Shown here piece after piece: positions 1 through 4,851 of a DNA stretch of 10,582 nucleotides. This DNA is from Candidatus Kaiserbacteria bacterium (GTDB lineage Bacteria > Patescibacteriota > Minisyncoccia > Phycocordibacterales > UBA2100), in NCBI GenBank assembly GCA_019247335.1, contig JAFAPB010000026.1:1-10582 (forward strand), read 5' to 3'. A program made the translations under genes and the position numbers. The notes below the pieces were generated by a model. It was given only the letters and a program-made list of their open reading frames with translations. It had not been told where the DNA came from and did not search any database. Positions within the stretch are counted from its first letter, which is position 1. Each line of letters starts with the position of its first letter.

Positions 1-227
1 AGGTGATGGCGAATCGTGACGTGCAGGGCGTGCGCATCGGCATCTCGGGCCGCTTGGGCGGCGCCGAGATGAGCCGCCAGGAAGAGATCAAGCGCGGCCG
101 CGTGCCGCTGCAGACCTTGCGCGCCGACATCGACTTCGCGCGCGAAGAGGCATATCTCCCGTACGGCGTCATCGGCATCAAGGTGTGGATCTATCGTGGC
201 GATATTTTCGACGAGAAGCGCGCCTAA
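1..227 (+). CDS. rpsC: 30S ribosomal protein S3, C-terminal part (5' end outside window)
   Basis: This is the last 74-75 codons of uS3, a 30S head protein that lines the mRNA entry tunnel. The reading frame is open to the window edge (codons begin at base 3), so the N-terminal KH domain is not seen. The visible part is the conserved C-terminal domain: GVRIGISGRLGGAEMSR, then GRVPLQTLRADIDFA, then YGVIGIKVWIYRGDIF, which align easily with bacterial S3. The two Met codons at bases 3-8 lie inside the domain and are not the start. The protein ends soon after the GDIF motif, without the long C-terminal tail some bacteria carry. It is followed after 6 bases by rplP, the normal S10/spc order. Identity is certain; only the 5' extent is unknown. 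Confidence 0.97.
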   Translation, partial: VMANRDVQGVRIGISGRLGGAEMSRQEEIKRGRVPLQTLRADIDFAREEAYLPYGVIGIKVWIYRGDIFDEKRA

Positions 228-233
228 AAATCT

Positions 234-656
234 ATGTTGGCACCGAAGAAAACAAAATTCAGAAAATGGCAGTCGGGACGCCGCCAAGGCGCCCGCCGCG
301 TTAAGCCCGAGACCCGCGGTATCACGGTGGCTTTCGGCGCGTACGGATTGAAGGCGATGACCCAGGCCCGCATCACCTCGAATCAGATCGAGGCTGCGCG
401 TCGCGCGCTCTCGCGCGCCGGCGGCAAGACCGCCAAGATCTGGGTCCGCATCTTTCCCGACCGACCATTCACGCGAAAGCCCTCCGAGGTGCGCATGGGT
501 AGCGGTAAGGGCGATCTCGCCGGCTACGTCGTCGACGTCCGTCCGGGCCGCGTGATCTTCGAGATCGACGGTGCTCCCGAGGCGATGGCGCGCGAAGCGC
601 TCCGCAAGGCCGGCACGAAGCTCCCGATCAAGGTCCGCGTCGTTGAGCGCGCGTAA
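234..656 (+). CDS. rplP: 50S ribosomal protein L16
   Basis: uL16, 140 aa, binds 23S rRNA near the A-site tRNA elbow and helps shape the peptidyl transferase centre. Family hallmarks are present: N-terminal PKKTKFRKWQSGR, the FGAYGLKA block (residues 34-41), QIEAARRAL (51-59), KIWVRIFPD (68-76), and VRMGSGKGD around 86-94. Arg87 occupies the position that is hydroxylated in E. coli L16 (Arg81); I see no hydroxylase gene here. The C-terminus has the usual AREALRKAGTKLPIK. The protein is slightly longer than the usual 136-138 aa because of extra basic residues around 17-28. The ATG at 234 gives the classic MLxPK start. It sits 6 bases after the rpsC stop and has no Shine-Dalgarno, only an A/T-rich spacer ending in TCT. 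Confidence 0.98.
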   Translation: MLAPKKTKFRKWQSGRRQGARRVKPETRGITVAFGAYGLKAMTQARITSNQIEAARRALSRAGGKTAKIWVRIFPDRPFTRKPSEVRMGSGKGDLAGYVVDVRPGRVIFEIDGAPEAMAREALRKAGTKLPIKVRVVERA

Positions 657-666
657 TCAATAATTT

Positions 667-855
667 ATGGCAGATCTCAAGAAAATGGACATCGCACAGC
701 TCGAAAAGGAAGTCGCGGACAAGCGCGAGGCGCTTCGTGTGTTCCGCTTCGGAGGCGCAGGCTCCCGCTCGCGCAACGTGCGCGAGGGCCGCACCACGCG
801 CCGCGAGATCGCGCGCTTGCTGACGGAGATCAATTCGCGTAAGGTAGCCAAGTAA
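667..855 (+). CDS. rpmC: 50S ribosomal protein L29
   Basis: uL29, 62 aa, is a small two-helix protein at the polypeptide exit tunnel and forms part of the docking area for SRP and trigger factor. The sequence has the typical pattern: an N-terminal helix (MDIAQLEKEVADKREALRVF), a short polar turn with FRFGGAGSRSRNVREG, and a C-terminal helix RREIARLLTEINSRK. The length is normal for the family (about 60-70 aa). Its place between rplP and rpsQ confirms the call, which sequence alone would leave slightly less certain. The gene starts 10 bases after rplP in an A/T-rich gap (TAATCAATAATTT before ATG) with no Shine-Dalgarno. Confidence 0.95.
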   Translation: MADLKKMDIAQLEKEVADKREALRVFRFGGAGSRSRNVREGRTTRREIARLLTEINSRKVAK

Positions 856-862
856 AAATTCT

Positions 863-1105
863 ATGGAAGCTGTCACTGCACAAGGAAAAACTCTCGAAGG
901 CGTCGTCGTGAAGGCGGCGATGAAAGACACGTGCACCGTGACGGTCGAGCGCTACGTGAAGCACCCGAAGTACAAGAAGTTCATGCGCCTCTCGAAGAAA
1001 TTCCTCGTCCATGATCCGGGCAACACCGCACAGGTCGGGGAGAAGGTCGTCATCAAGGAAACGCGCCCTATCTCGAAGCACAAGCGTTTTGTGCTCGTAA
1101 AGTAA
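863..1105 (+). CDS. rpsQ: 30S ribosomal protein S17
   Basis: uS17, 80 aa, is an OB-fold primary 16S rRNA-binding protein in the 30S body. Visible family features are LEGVVVKAAMKDTCTVTVERYVKHPKYKKFMR in the first half (split here as GVVVKAAMKDTCTVTVER and YVKHPKYKKF), the HDPGN turn (about 50-54), VGEKVVIKETRPISKHKRFVLV at the end with the RPISK block, and a size matching the usual 80-90 aa. The gene follows rpmC by 7 bases and precedes rplN by 4 bases. The upstream sequence TAAAAATTCT directly before ATG has no Shine-Dalgarno. The start fits the family N-terminus with only a few extra residues before the first strand. Confidence 0.97.
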   Translation: MEAVTAQGKTLEGVVVKAAMKDTCTVTVERYVKHPKYKKFMRLSKKFLVHDPGNTAQVGEKVVIKETRPISKHKRFVLVK

Positions 1106-1109
1106 TTCT

Positions 1110-1490
1110 ATGATCCAGGATCGCAGCTTGGTAAAAATAGCGGACAACTCGGGCGGCATCATCGGCCGCGTCTTCAAGGTGCTCGGCGGCTCGAAGAAGC
1201 GCTACGCCGGGATCGGCGAAGAAGTCGTGCTCTCCATCCAGACCGCGCAGCCCCGCAAGGCCGTGAAGAAGAAGGAAGTGCACCGCGCCGTCGTCGTCCG
1301 TCAAAAGTCGGCATTTCGCCGCAAGGACGGCTCGTACATCCGCTTCGATGAGAATGCGGTCGTACTGGTGACAGGCTCGGGCAAGGAGCCCAAGGAGCCG
1401 AAGGCCAACCGCGTATTCGGTCCTATCCCGCGCGAGGTTGTCGAAAAAGGTTACCGCACCATCGGCTCGCTCGCGCCCGAAATCTTGTAA
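1110..1490 (+). CDS. rplN: 50S ribosomal protein L14
   Basis: uL14, 126 aa, sits at the subunit interface of the 50S, contacts L19 and 16S rRNA, and is the binding surface for the silencing factor RsfS. The N-terminus MIQDRSLVKIADNSGG matches the nearly invariant start MIQ-x(4-5)-ADNSG, which fixes the start codon. KVLGGSKKRYAGIG (about 22-35), VVVRQKSAFRRKDGSYIRFDENA (about 60-82) and the terminal IGSLAPEIL are all typical. It is a few residues longer than the usual 122 because of a small Lys/Glu/Pro insert (GSGKEPKEPKANR) in the loop before FGPIPRE. The start is 4 bases after the rpsQ stop without a Shine-Dalgarno, suggesting translational coupling. Confidence 0.98.
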   Translation: MIQDRSLVKIADNSGGIIGRVFKVLGGSKKRYAGIGEEVVLSIQTAQPRKAVKKKEVHRAVVVRQKSAFRRKDGSYIRFDENAVVLVTGSGKEPKEPKANRVFGPIPREVVEKGYRTIGSLAPEIL

Positions 1491-1496
1491 TCCAAT

Positions 1497-1808
1497 ATGA
1501 AACTCAAGAAAGGTGACAATGTAATAGTGATCGCCGGCAAGGCAAAAGGCTCCAAGGGTCAGATCGTCCGCGCGCTCCCGGACGAGAACAAGGTCGTCAT
1601 CGACGGCGTGAATCTCGTGAAGCGGCATCGCAAGCCCACCGCGCAATCGCGCAAGGGCCAGATCGTCGACATGCCGATGCCGATCCACATCTCGAACGTC
1701 ATGCTCGCTGATCCGAAAGGCGGGAAGCCCACGCGTGTGAAGATCGTGCGCGATAAAGAAGGCAAGCGCTCGCGCGTCGCCGTCGGATCCGGTCAGGAAA
1801 TCAAATAA
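1497..1808 (+). CDS. rplX: 50S ribosomal protein L24
   Basis: uL24, 103 aa, is an assembly-initiator protein that binds the 5' end region of 23S rRNA and lies close to the exit tunnel. It begins MKLKKGDNVIVIAGKAKGSKG, a KOW motif spanning about residues 3-30, followed by VVIDGVNLVKRHRKPTAQSRKG (read here as VVIDGVNLVKRH plus the basic loop) and MPIHISNVML, all family hallmarks. The C-terminus is basic and hydrophilic. Length is usual for bacteria. The start is 6 bases after rplN. Its stop is separated by a single base from the rplE start, so rplX and rplE are very likely translated together. Confidence 0.97.
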   Translation: MKLKKGDNVIVIAGKAKGSKGQIVRALPDENKVVIDGVNLVKRHRKPTAQSRKGQIVDMPMPIHISNVMLADPKGGKPTRVKIVRDKEGKRSRVAVGSGQEIK

Positions 1809-1809
1809 T

Positions 1810-2340
1810 ATGGCTACCGCAACTACACAAAACAAAATATTCGAAGCGATGAAGGGCGAGTTCGGCTACAAGAGTTCGATGCAGACGCCCCGCATACAGA
1901 AAGTCATCGTCTCTTCCGGCGTCGGCGCGAAGCACGATAAGAATAAGCGCGAAGTCATCATCGACCGCCTCGCCAAGATCACCGGCCAGGCTCCCGCGCA
2001 GCGCCAGGCGAAGAAGTCGATCGCGAGCTTCAAGATCCGTGAAGGCGATATCGTCGGCTATCAGATCACGCTCCGCGGCGCCCGCATGAAAAGCTTCCTC
2101 GATAAGCTGATCCACGTCGTCCTCCCGCGCGTGAAGGACTTCCGCGGCCTCAAGGCGAGCGCGATCGACGAGATGGGCAACATGACGATCGGCATCCGCG
2201 AGCACACGGTCTTCCCGGAAACCGCCGACGAGGACGCGCGCGATGTCTTCGGCCTCTCGATCACGATCACGACCAACGTGAAGGACAAGAAAGAAGCCGA
2301 GGCGTTCCTGCGCCACATCGGCATCCCGCTCCGCTCTTAA
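1810..2340 (+). CDS. rplE: 50S ribosomal protein L5
   Basis: uL5, 176 aa, is part of the 5S rRNA complex in the central protuberance and contacts the P-site tRNA. Conserved stretches in order: PRIQKVIVSSGVGAK (about 27-41), ITGQAPAQRQAKKSIASFK (about 57-75), TLRGARM and FLDKLI (87-100), LPRVKDFRGL (104-113), DEMGNMTIGIREHTVFPE (about 119-136) and LRHIGIPL at the C-terminus. Length is near the usual 178-180. In the classical spc operon the next gene is rpsN; here the ribosomal run stops and hairpins follow within 35 bases, so rplE is probably the last gene of the upstream transcript. The start is one base after the rplX stop and has only a distant purine run (AGGAAA, ending about 13 bases upstream). 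Confidence 0.98.
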   Translation: MATATTQNKIFEAMKGEFGYKSSMQTPRIQKVIVSSGVGAKHDKNKREVIIDRLAKITGQAPAQRQAKKSIASFKIREGDIVGYQITLRGARMKSFLDKLIHVVLPRVKDFRGLKASAIDEMGNMTIGIREHTVFPETADEDARDVFGLSITITTNVKDKKEAEAFLRHIGIPLRS

Positions 2341-2350
2341 ATGAAGAAAT

Positions 2351-2371
2351 TATCAAGATGACATCTTGATA
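2351..2371. repeat. Perfect 10-bp inverted repeat after rplE
   Basis: TATCAAGATG and its exact reverse complement CATCTTGATA are separated by a single A. As RNA this folds into a nine-pair hairpin with a 3-nt loop. As DNA it is a symmetrical site of the size bound by dimeric regulators. It lies 10 bases after the rplE stop and just before the next hairpin. There is no T-run after it, so by itself it is not a classical terminator. Whether it is an operator, an RNA processing or stability hairpin, or part of a tandem terminator cannot be decided from one sequence. Confidence 0.7.
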
Positions 2372-2372
2372 C

Positions 2373-2393
2373 AAGGGCACCGAAGGTGCCCTT
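2373..2393 (+). terminator. Terminator-like hairpin downstream of rplE
   Basis: AAGGGCACC pairs perfectly with GGTGCCCTT around a GAA loop, giving nine base pairs. The downstream T-tract is poor (TTT then GGCG), so as a rho-independent terminator it is weak, although it closely resembles the hairpin after secY in architecture (purine loop, A/T at the stem base). It separates the rplE transcript from the methyltransferase gene, whose own -10 box follows 15 bases later. Confidence 0.65.
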
Positions 2394-2407
2394 TGGCGTG
2401 GGAGTAG

Positions 2408-2420
2408 TATATTGGCGCGA
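2408..2420 (+). promoter_or_regulatory. Putative leaderless promoter (-10 box) of the methyltransferase gene
   Basis: TATATT at 2408-2413 is a near-consensus -10 hexamer. Seven bases (GGCGCGA) separate it from ATG at 2421, so transcription would begin at or next to the start codon. No convincing -35 box lies 15-19 bases upstream, where the preceding hairpin sits. The same spacing is seen at 4098 and 8535, which supports the reading. A competing view is that GGGAG at 2400-2404 is a Shine-Dalgarno for a TTG start at 2412. Confidence 0.5.
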
Positions 2421-3110
2421 ATGGGACGGCATCGGGACTTTTGGAATAAGGAATACCAGACGAGCGAGCACCTCGCGCTCTCGCGCGTGCCCTCGGAAGA
2501 TCTGGAGAAATTCACGCGCTTTCTTGAGAGGGGATGGAAGCGGGAATTCTTGAATCCGCGCGCACGAGTACTGGACCTCGGCACGGGAAACGGCAGGAAC
2601 CTCGTGCACCTCGCGGAAAATTTCGGCATGCCCGGGACCGGCTACGATATTTCCGACTTCGCGATCCGCGAAGCGGTTGCCGCGTCGAAAGATCTGCCCA
2701 TCGAATACGAAGTGCGCTCGATCGAAGAGCCGCTGCTTGTACCCGATGAATCGCAGACGCTTGTCCTCGACATGATGACTTCGCACTTTCTCAAGCGCGC
2801 GGAGCGCGAAAGATTGCGCGATGAGATTCTGCGCGTGTTGCGGCACAGCGGATGGCTTTTCTTCAAATCGCATCTTGCGGAGGACGACCTCAACGTAAAG
2901 CGCCTGCTGCGAGACCACCCGGCCGATGAGGAAGGGGCGTACATCCATCCCAAAATGGGCGTGTACGAATATGTGTGGACGGAAGATTCAGCACGCGAAT
3001 TCTTCGGGCCGTATTTTGAGATCCATAAGATCCATAAATCGCACAAGCATCTGCGCCGCGGCCGCGCCGGCAAACGCCGCACGCTTTCGATGTATCTGCA
3101 AAAGTTTTGA
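2421..3110 (+). CDS. Class I SAM-dependent methyltransferase
   Basis: The product, 229 aa, looks like a Rossmann-fold methyltransferase that uses S-adenosylmethionine. Motif I is clear, VLDLGTGNG at residues 50-58, followed by the acidic end of strand 2 at D76 (GTGYDIS). A strand-4 region (TLVLDMMTSHFL) and a strand-5-like LRHSGWLFFKSH follow, in the expected order. The first 45 residues (DFWNKEYQTSEHL) resemble the lead-in of small-molecule or tellurite/thiopurine-type methyltransferases, but the substrate cannot be named. The C-terminus is very basic (KSHKHLRRGRAGKRR), which could favour nucleic acid or a charged surface. I chose ATG 2421 because the -10 box predicts a leaderless mRNA; an in-frame TTG at 2412 with GGGAG upstream would add three residues. 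It interrupts the spc operon. A decayed copy of its 3' end lies at 4040. Confidence 0.85.
   Translation: MGRHRDFWNKEYQTSEHLALSRVPSEDLEKFTRFLERGWKREFLNPRARVLDLGTGNGRNLVHLAENFGMPGTGYDISDFAIREAVAASKDLPIEYEVRSIEEPLLVPDESQTLVLDMMTSHFLKRAERERLRDEILRVLRHSGWLFFKSHLAEDDLNVKRLLRDHPADEEGAYIHPKMGVYEYVWTEDSAREFFGPYFEIHKIHKSHKHLRRGRAGKRRTLSMYLQKF
3064..3104 (+). repeat. Direct repeat, copy 1 (inside methyltransferase 3' end)
   Basis: Forty-one bases here match 4040-4080 at 37 positions, with the first 20 bases identical. Mismatches fall at 3084, 3086, 3089 and 3096. Here the stretch codes for the penultimate residues of the methyltransferase (R-AGKRRTLSMYLQK). The two copies bracket the secreted-protein and cupin genes, a distance of 976 bases from copy to copy. 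Confidence 0.9.
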
Positions 3111-3122
3111 TACCATTAAGCC

Positions 3123-3701
3123 ATGCGCGAGAGTATCCGTCCTGTCGAACGACTGAAAGCGGCATTGCCGAAGATCACGATGCCCAATGCGCTTGTGCTC
3201 GCGTTCGTGAGCGGTCTTGCCGCTGCAGGAAACGCGACCGCCGCAAAAGCGGAAGGCTTCGTAAAGAAAACAATAGACGGCGCGGTGCATGATTGCGTGG
3301 AGATCTCACGCGACTATCCGAAGGGTACGGAGAAACCCGGTATCTATTTTTTCCCCGGCGGTACCACCTATTATTCGAAAGGCCATGTCGAGCCACCGAT
3401 GTTCGTAGTCGTTACGGGGCATCCTCTGCCCGAAGGCGCAGTACCGTTCTCCATAACGGCGACACCGAATGATTTAAAAGACGCATTTGAAATCGACGGC
3501 CAGATGTGTGCGCCCGAACAAAAGCCTCCGGAGCCGGGAGCGCTCAATCAGGACTTGCCACCGCTCCGAGGACAATTGCCGCCACTTCAAGGATTACCGA
3601 ACGATGGTATGCCTGAAGGGCAGACCCCTAAAGGTGAACTACCGCCTCTCACGCTTCCGCCGAGACCCGTCGAAAGAAATCCCGACATTCCGATGTCGTA
3701 A
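3123..3701 (+). CDS. Secreted or membrane-anchored proline-rich hypothetical protein
   Basis: I do not recognise a family for this 192-aa protein. Residues 1-21 are basic and polar, residues 22-35 are hydrophobic (ALVLAFVSGLAAA), and ATAAKA at 38-43 provides an A-x-A signal peptidase I site, so export with cleavage before E44 is likely. The mature part has a small domain (44-130) with a Tyr/Phe/Gly-rich centre (GIYFFPGGTTYYSKGHV) and two cysteines, C58 and C129, that could form a disulfide outside the cell. From about 131 to the end it is Pro-rich and low complexity, with LPPL repeated at about 145, 152 and 173, and probably disordered. The gene begins 12 bases after the methyltransferase stop. 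A weak -10 (TACCAT, 3111-3116) lies 6 bases before ATG. The cupin gene follows after 6 bases. Role unknown. Confidence 0.75.
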   Translation: MRESIRPVERLKAALPKITMPNALVLAFVSGLAAAGNATAAKAEGFVKKTIDGAVHDCVEISRDYPKGTEKPGIYFFPGGTTYYSKGHVEPPMFVVVTGHPLPEGAVPFSITATPNDLKDAFEIDGQMCAPEQKPPEPGALNQDLPPLRGQLPPLQGLPNDGMPEGQTPKGELPPLTLPPRPVERNPDIPMS

Positions 3702-3707
3702 TCTGGT

Positions 3708-4040
3708 ATGAAAATCTCCTGGAATGAGCGCAAAATATCTGACCATGGAGATTTCATAGCTAACTTTTACGTAAAGAAAGAAGACGGTAAACCGTTCAAT
3801 GCTCTTATCGTTGATGTCCTAAAAGGCCACTACAAAGCGCGCCTTAAGGGCGCTGCGAGAGTTTATCTTGTGTTAGACGGCAAGGGCACATTTACCATCA
3901 ACGAAACTGTCTTAGGAGTAGAACAGAACGACTTGATTGTTATTCAAGATGGGGATGCCTATTCATACGAGGGAAAAATGCGATTATTCGAATTTAATGT
4001 TCCTGCGACCGATAGAGATAACGAAGAAAAGCTCGAATAG
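3708..4040 (+). CDS. Small cupin-like protein with degenerate metal motif
   Basis: The 110-aa product resembles a single-domain cupin beta-barrel. The recognisable part is RVYLVLDGKGTFTIN (51-65) followed by a turn with ND-IVI and DAYSYEGKMRLFEFNVPAT (83-101), which corresponds to the two cupin motifs. The usual His-x-His-x(3-4)-Glu metal ligands are not there: the matching region reads GHYKARLKGAARVY, with Arg51 where Glu is expected, and the second-motif His appears to be Tyr85 or Tyr87. It is therefore probably not a standard metal-dependent cupin enzyme and may bind a ligand or act as a sensor. It lies 6 bases after the secreted-protein gene and its stop overlaps the edge of the methyltransferase remnant. 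Base composition is about 41% GC in 3721-3840, far below the ribosomal genes, suggesting a different origin. Confidence 0.7.
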   Translation: MKISWNERKISDHGDFIANFYVKKEDGKPFNALIVDVLKGHYKARLKGAARVYLVLDGKGTFTINETVLGVEQNDLIVIQDGDAYSYEGKMRLFEFNVPATDRDNEEKLE

Positions 4041-4086
4041 CGCCGGCAAACGCCGCACGGTGTCAATGTATTTGCAAAAGCTATAG
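4039..4086 (+). pseudogene. Remnant of a methyltransferase 3' end
   Basis: Read in frame, this stretch gives SAGKRRTVSMYLQKL followed by TAG, against RAGKRRTLSMYLQKF and TGA at the end of the methyltransferase gene. The changes are a conservative Leu to Val, a conservative Phe to Leu, an Arg to Ser at the edge, and silent changes in a Ser and a Leu codon. This pattern suggests a diverged homologous coding end rather than a recent exact duplication. No start or upstream homologous sequence remains, because the cupin gene occupies it. The first bases overlap the cupin stop codon. Confidence 0.65.
4040..4080 (+). repeat. Direct repeat, copy 2
   Basis: This is the partner of 3064-3104 (37 of 41 bases identical). 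The first 20 bases are an uninterrupted match and the last eight (TGCAAAAG) also match. It marks the right edge of the segment carrying the secreted-protein and cupin genes. Confidence 0.9.
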
Positions 4087-4097
4087 TCGAATAAAGA

Positions 4098-4109
4098 TAT
4101 AATTTATCT
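4098..4109 (+). promoter_or_regulatory. Putative leaderless promoter (-10 box) of the membrane-protein gene
   Basis: A consensus TATAAT at 4098-4103 is followed by six bases (TTATCT) and then ATG at 4110. A possible -35, TTGCAA at 4072-4077, sits inside repeat copy 2 but is 20 bases away, longer than ideal. The spacing to ATG predicts an mRNA that starts at the initiation codon. Confidence 0.6.
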
Positions 4110-4487
4110 ATGTCGGAATATAAGGACATTCCCATAACGTTCGGCCGCGTTGCAAAGGCGCTGACGCTCGTGGCCCTTCTGGCGGTAATTGCTTTGCTGT
4201 TAAGACCGAACAGCAATCAAAATGCAATTACGATTGTTCTTCTGGTCTTTGGATGTTGGTCCGTCTGGTACGGTGCGATGGTTCTCCTTAAAAAAGATTT
4301 CTCCGTAAATTGGTATGCAGACAACGCGCGGCTAAAAGCGCAAGCTGAGAATGTTGCATTCAATGAAGCTGCCGAGAAACAATTACTCAGGCGGCCGACA
4401 TGGAAATATTACTTTCGCGCTGACGGGATCGGCTCTCTTCTTCTAGGTGCCTATTTTCTTTGGGTAGTTATTAAGACTCTAATTTGA
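4110..4487 (+). CDS. Three-helix integral membrane protein, unknown function
   Basis: The 125-aa product has three hydrophobic segments: about 15-31 (AKALTLVALLAVIALLL), 39-61 (AITIVLLVFGCWSVWYGAMVLL) and 105-124 (GIGSLLLGAYFLWVVIKTLI). A polar loop of about 40 residues (62-104) separates helices 2 and 3 and contains a Lys/Ala/Glu-rich helix and RRPTWKYYFRADG. There are no catalytic or transport motifs that I recognise. The gene has its own consensus -10 box and no Shine-Dalgarno. GC content is about 42% in 4201-4320, like the cupin gene and unlike the ribosomal genes, so it probably belongs to the same acquired material. No terminator lies between its stop and the rpsN promoter, unless the hairpin at 4535 serves that role. 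Confidence 0.75.
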   Translation: MSEYKDIPITFGRVAKALTLVALLAVIALLLRPNSNQNAITIVLLVFGCWSVWYGAMVLLKKDFSVNWYADNARLKAQAENVAFNEAAEKQLLRRPTWKYYFRADGIGSLLLGAYFLWVVIKTLI

Positions 4488-4499
4488 TTTTGTGATTGT

Positions 4500-4528
4500 T
4501 TGACTTTGCGGACGTAATTGTCTATATT
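4500..4528 (+). promoter_or_regulatory. Promoter for the rpsN-secY half of the spc operon
   Basis: TTGACT (4500-4505) and TATATT (4523-4528) are near-consensus -35 and -10 boxes with the ideal spacer of 17 bases. Transcription should start around 4534-4536. This is the best promoter in the window and explains how the ribosomal genes downstream of the inserted block are expressed independently. Unlike the others here, it leaves a leader of about 130 nt before the first gene. Confidence 0.75.
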
Positions 4529-4534
4529 GTCCGA

Positions 4535-4665
4535 GCCTCGCAGGGGCCTTGTTTTTTAGAGTGATCCCTCGGGATATCGCAGGAACAAGGTCACGAGCGA
4601 AGCCTCGATAACCAGGCCGAGAGGTCAGGTGCACGGGCTTCACACTCCTCACGAGCGCGCAATTC
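4535..4665 (+). promoter_or_regulatory. Structured 5' leader of rpsN, possible attenuator
   Basis: This untranslated stretch can form competing structures. GCCTC (4535-4539) can pair with GGGGC (4543-4547, one wobble) and is followed closely by six T (4552-4557), a terminator-like arrangement. GGCCTTGTT (4545-4553) can instead pair with AACAAGGTC (4584-4592, nine pairs, one wobble), which would undo the first hairpin; ATCC-CTCG-GGAT (4564-4575) forms a small stem inside it. Downstream, GAAGCC (4599-4604) can pair with GGCTTC (4636-4641). TCACGAGCG occurs twice (4591-4599 and 4649-4657). No Shine-Dalgarno precedes the rpsN ATG. A ribosomal-protein-responsive leader is plausible for this position, but which protein would bind is not visible. 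Confidence 0.45.
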
Positions 4666-4851
4666 ATGGCTAAGAAATCAATGATCGTTAAGGCTAACCG
4701 CCCGCCGAAGTTCAAGTCGCGGGTCGTTCGCCGCTGCTTCAAGTGCGGCCGTCCGCGCGGCTTTATGCGTGATTTCAACCTCTGCCGCATCTGCTTCCGC
4801 GAAGAGGCACTGGAAGGGAACATACCCGGAATAAAGAAAAGCTCATGGTAA
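4666..4851 (+). CDS. rpsN: 30S ribosomal protein S14, zinc-binding type
   Basis: uS14, 61 aa, is a late-assembling protein of the 30S head next to S3 and S10. This is the short, zinc-ribbon form (type Z): CFKC (residues 24-27) and CRIC (40-43) supply the four cysteines, and the conserved ends MAKKSMIVKANR and GNIPGIKKSSW are intact, matching the usual 61 aa exactly. It is the first gene after the operon interruption and is transcribed from the promoter at 4500 with a long leader. Its final codons overlap the start of rpsH by 7 bases (ATGGTAA), so S14 and S8 are very likely translationally coupled. Confidence 0.98.
   Translation: MAKKSMIVKANRPPKFKSRVVRRCFKCGRPRGFMRDFNLCRICFREEALEGNIPGIKKSSW

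Noticed and set aside
1068..1835. Open frame of 255 codons on the minus strand
   Set aside because: It is antisense to rplN and rplX, rich in Arg, Asp and Leu in the way of a mirror frame, and has no family resemblance.
2412..2420. TTG start for the methyltransferase with GGGAG as Shine-Dalgarno
   Set aside because: Possible, but the -10 box at 2408-2413 overlaps this codon, the spacing to ATG 2421 matches the other two clear cases, and Shine-Dalgarno sites are otherwise rare in the window. Only three residues are at stake.
3064..4080. Insertion sequence or integrative element bounded by the 41-bp repeats
   Set aside because: No transposase, integrase, terminal inverted repeats or short target duplication are visible. 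The repeat is kept as a finding without calling a mobile element.
2421..4487. The inserted block as a defence or toxin-antitoxin system
   Set aside because: A methyltransferase, an exported protein, a degenerate cupin and a membrane protein share no known defence arrangement; there is no nuclease, helicase or toxin motif, and at least two have their own promoters.
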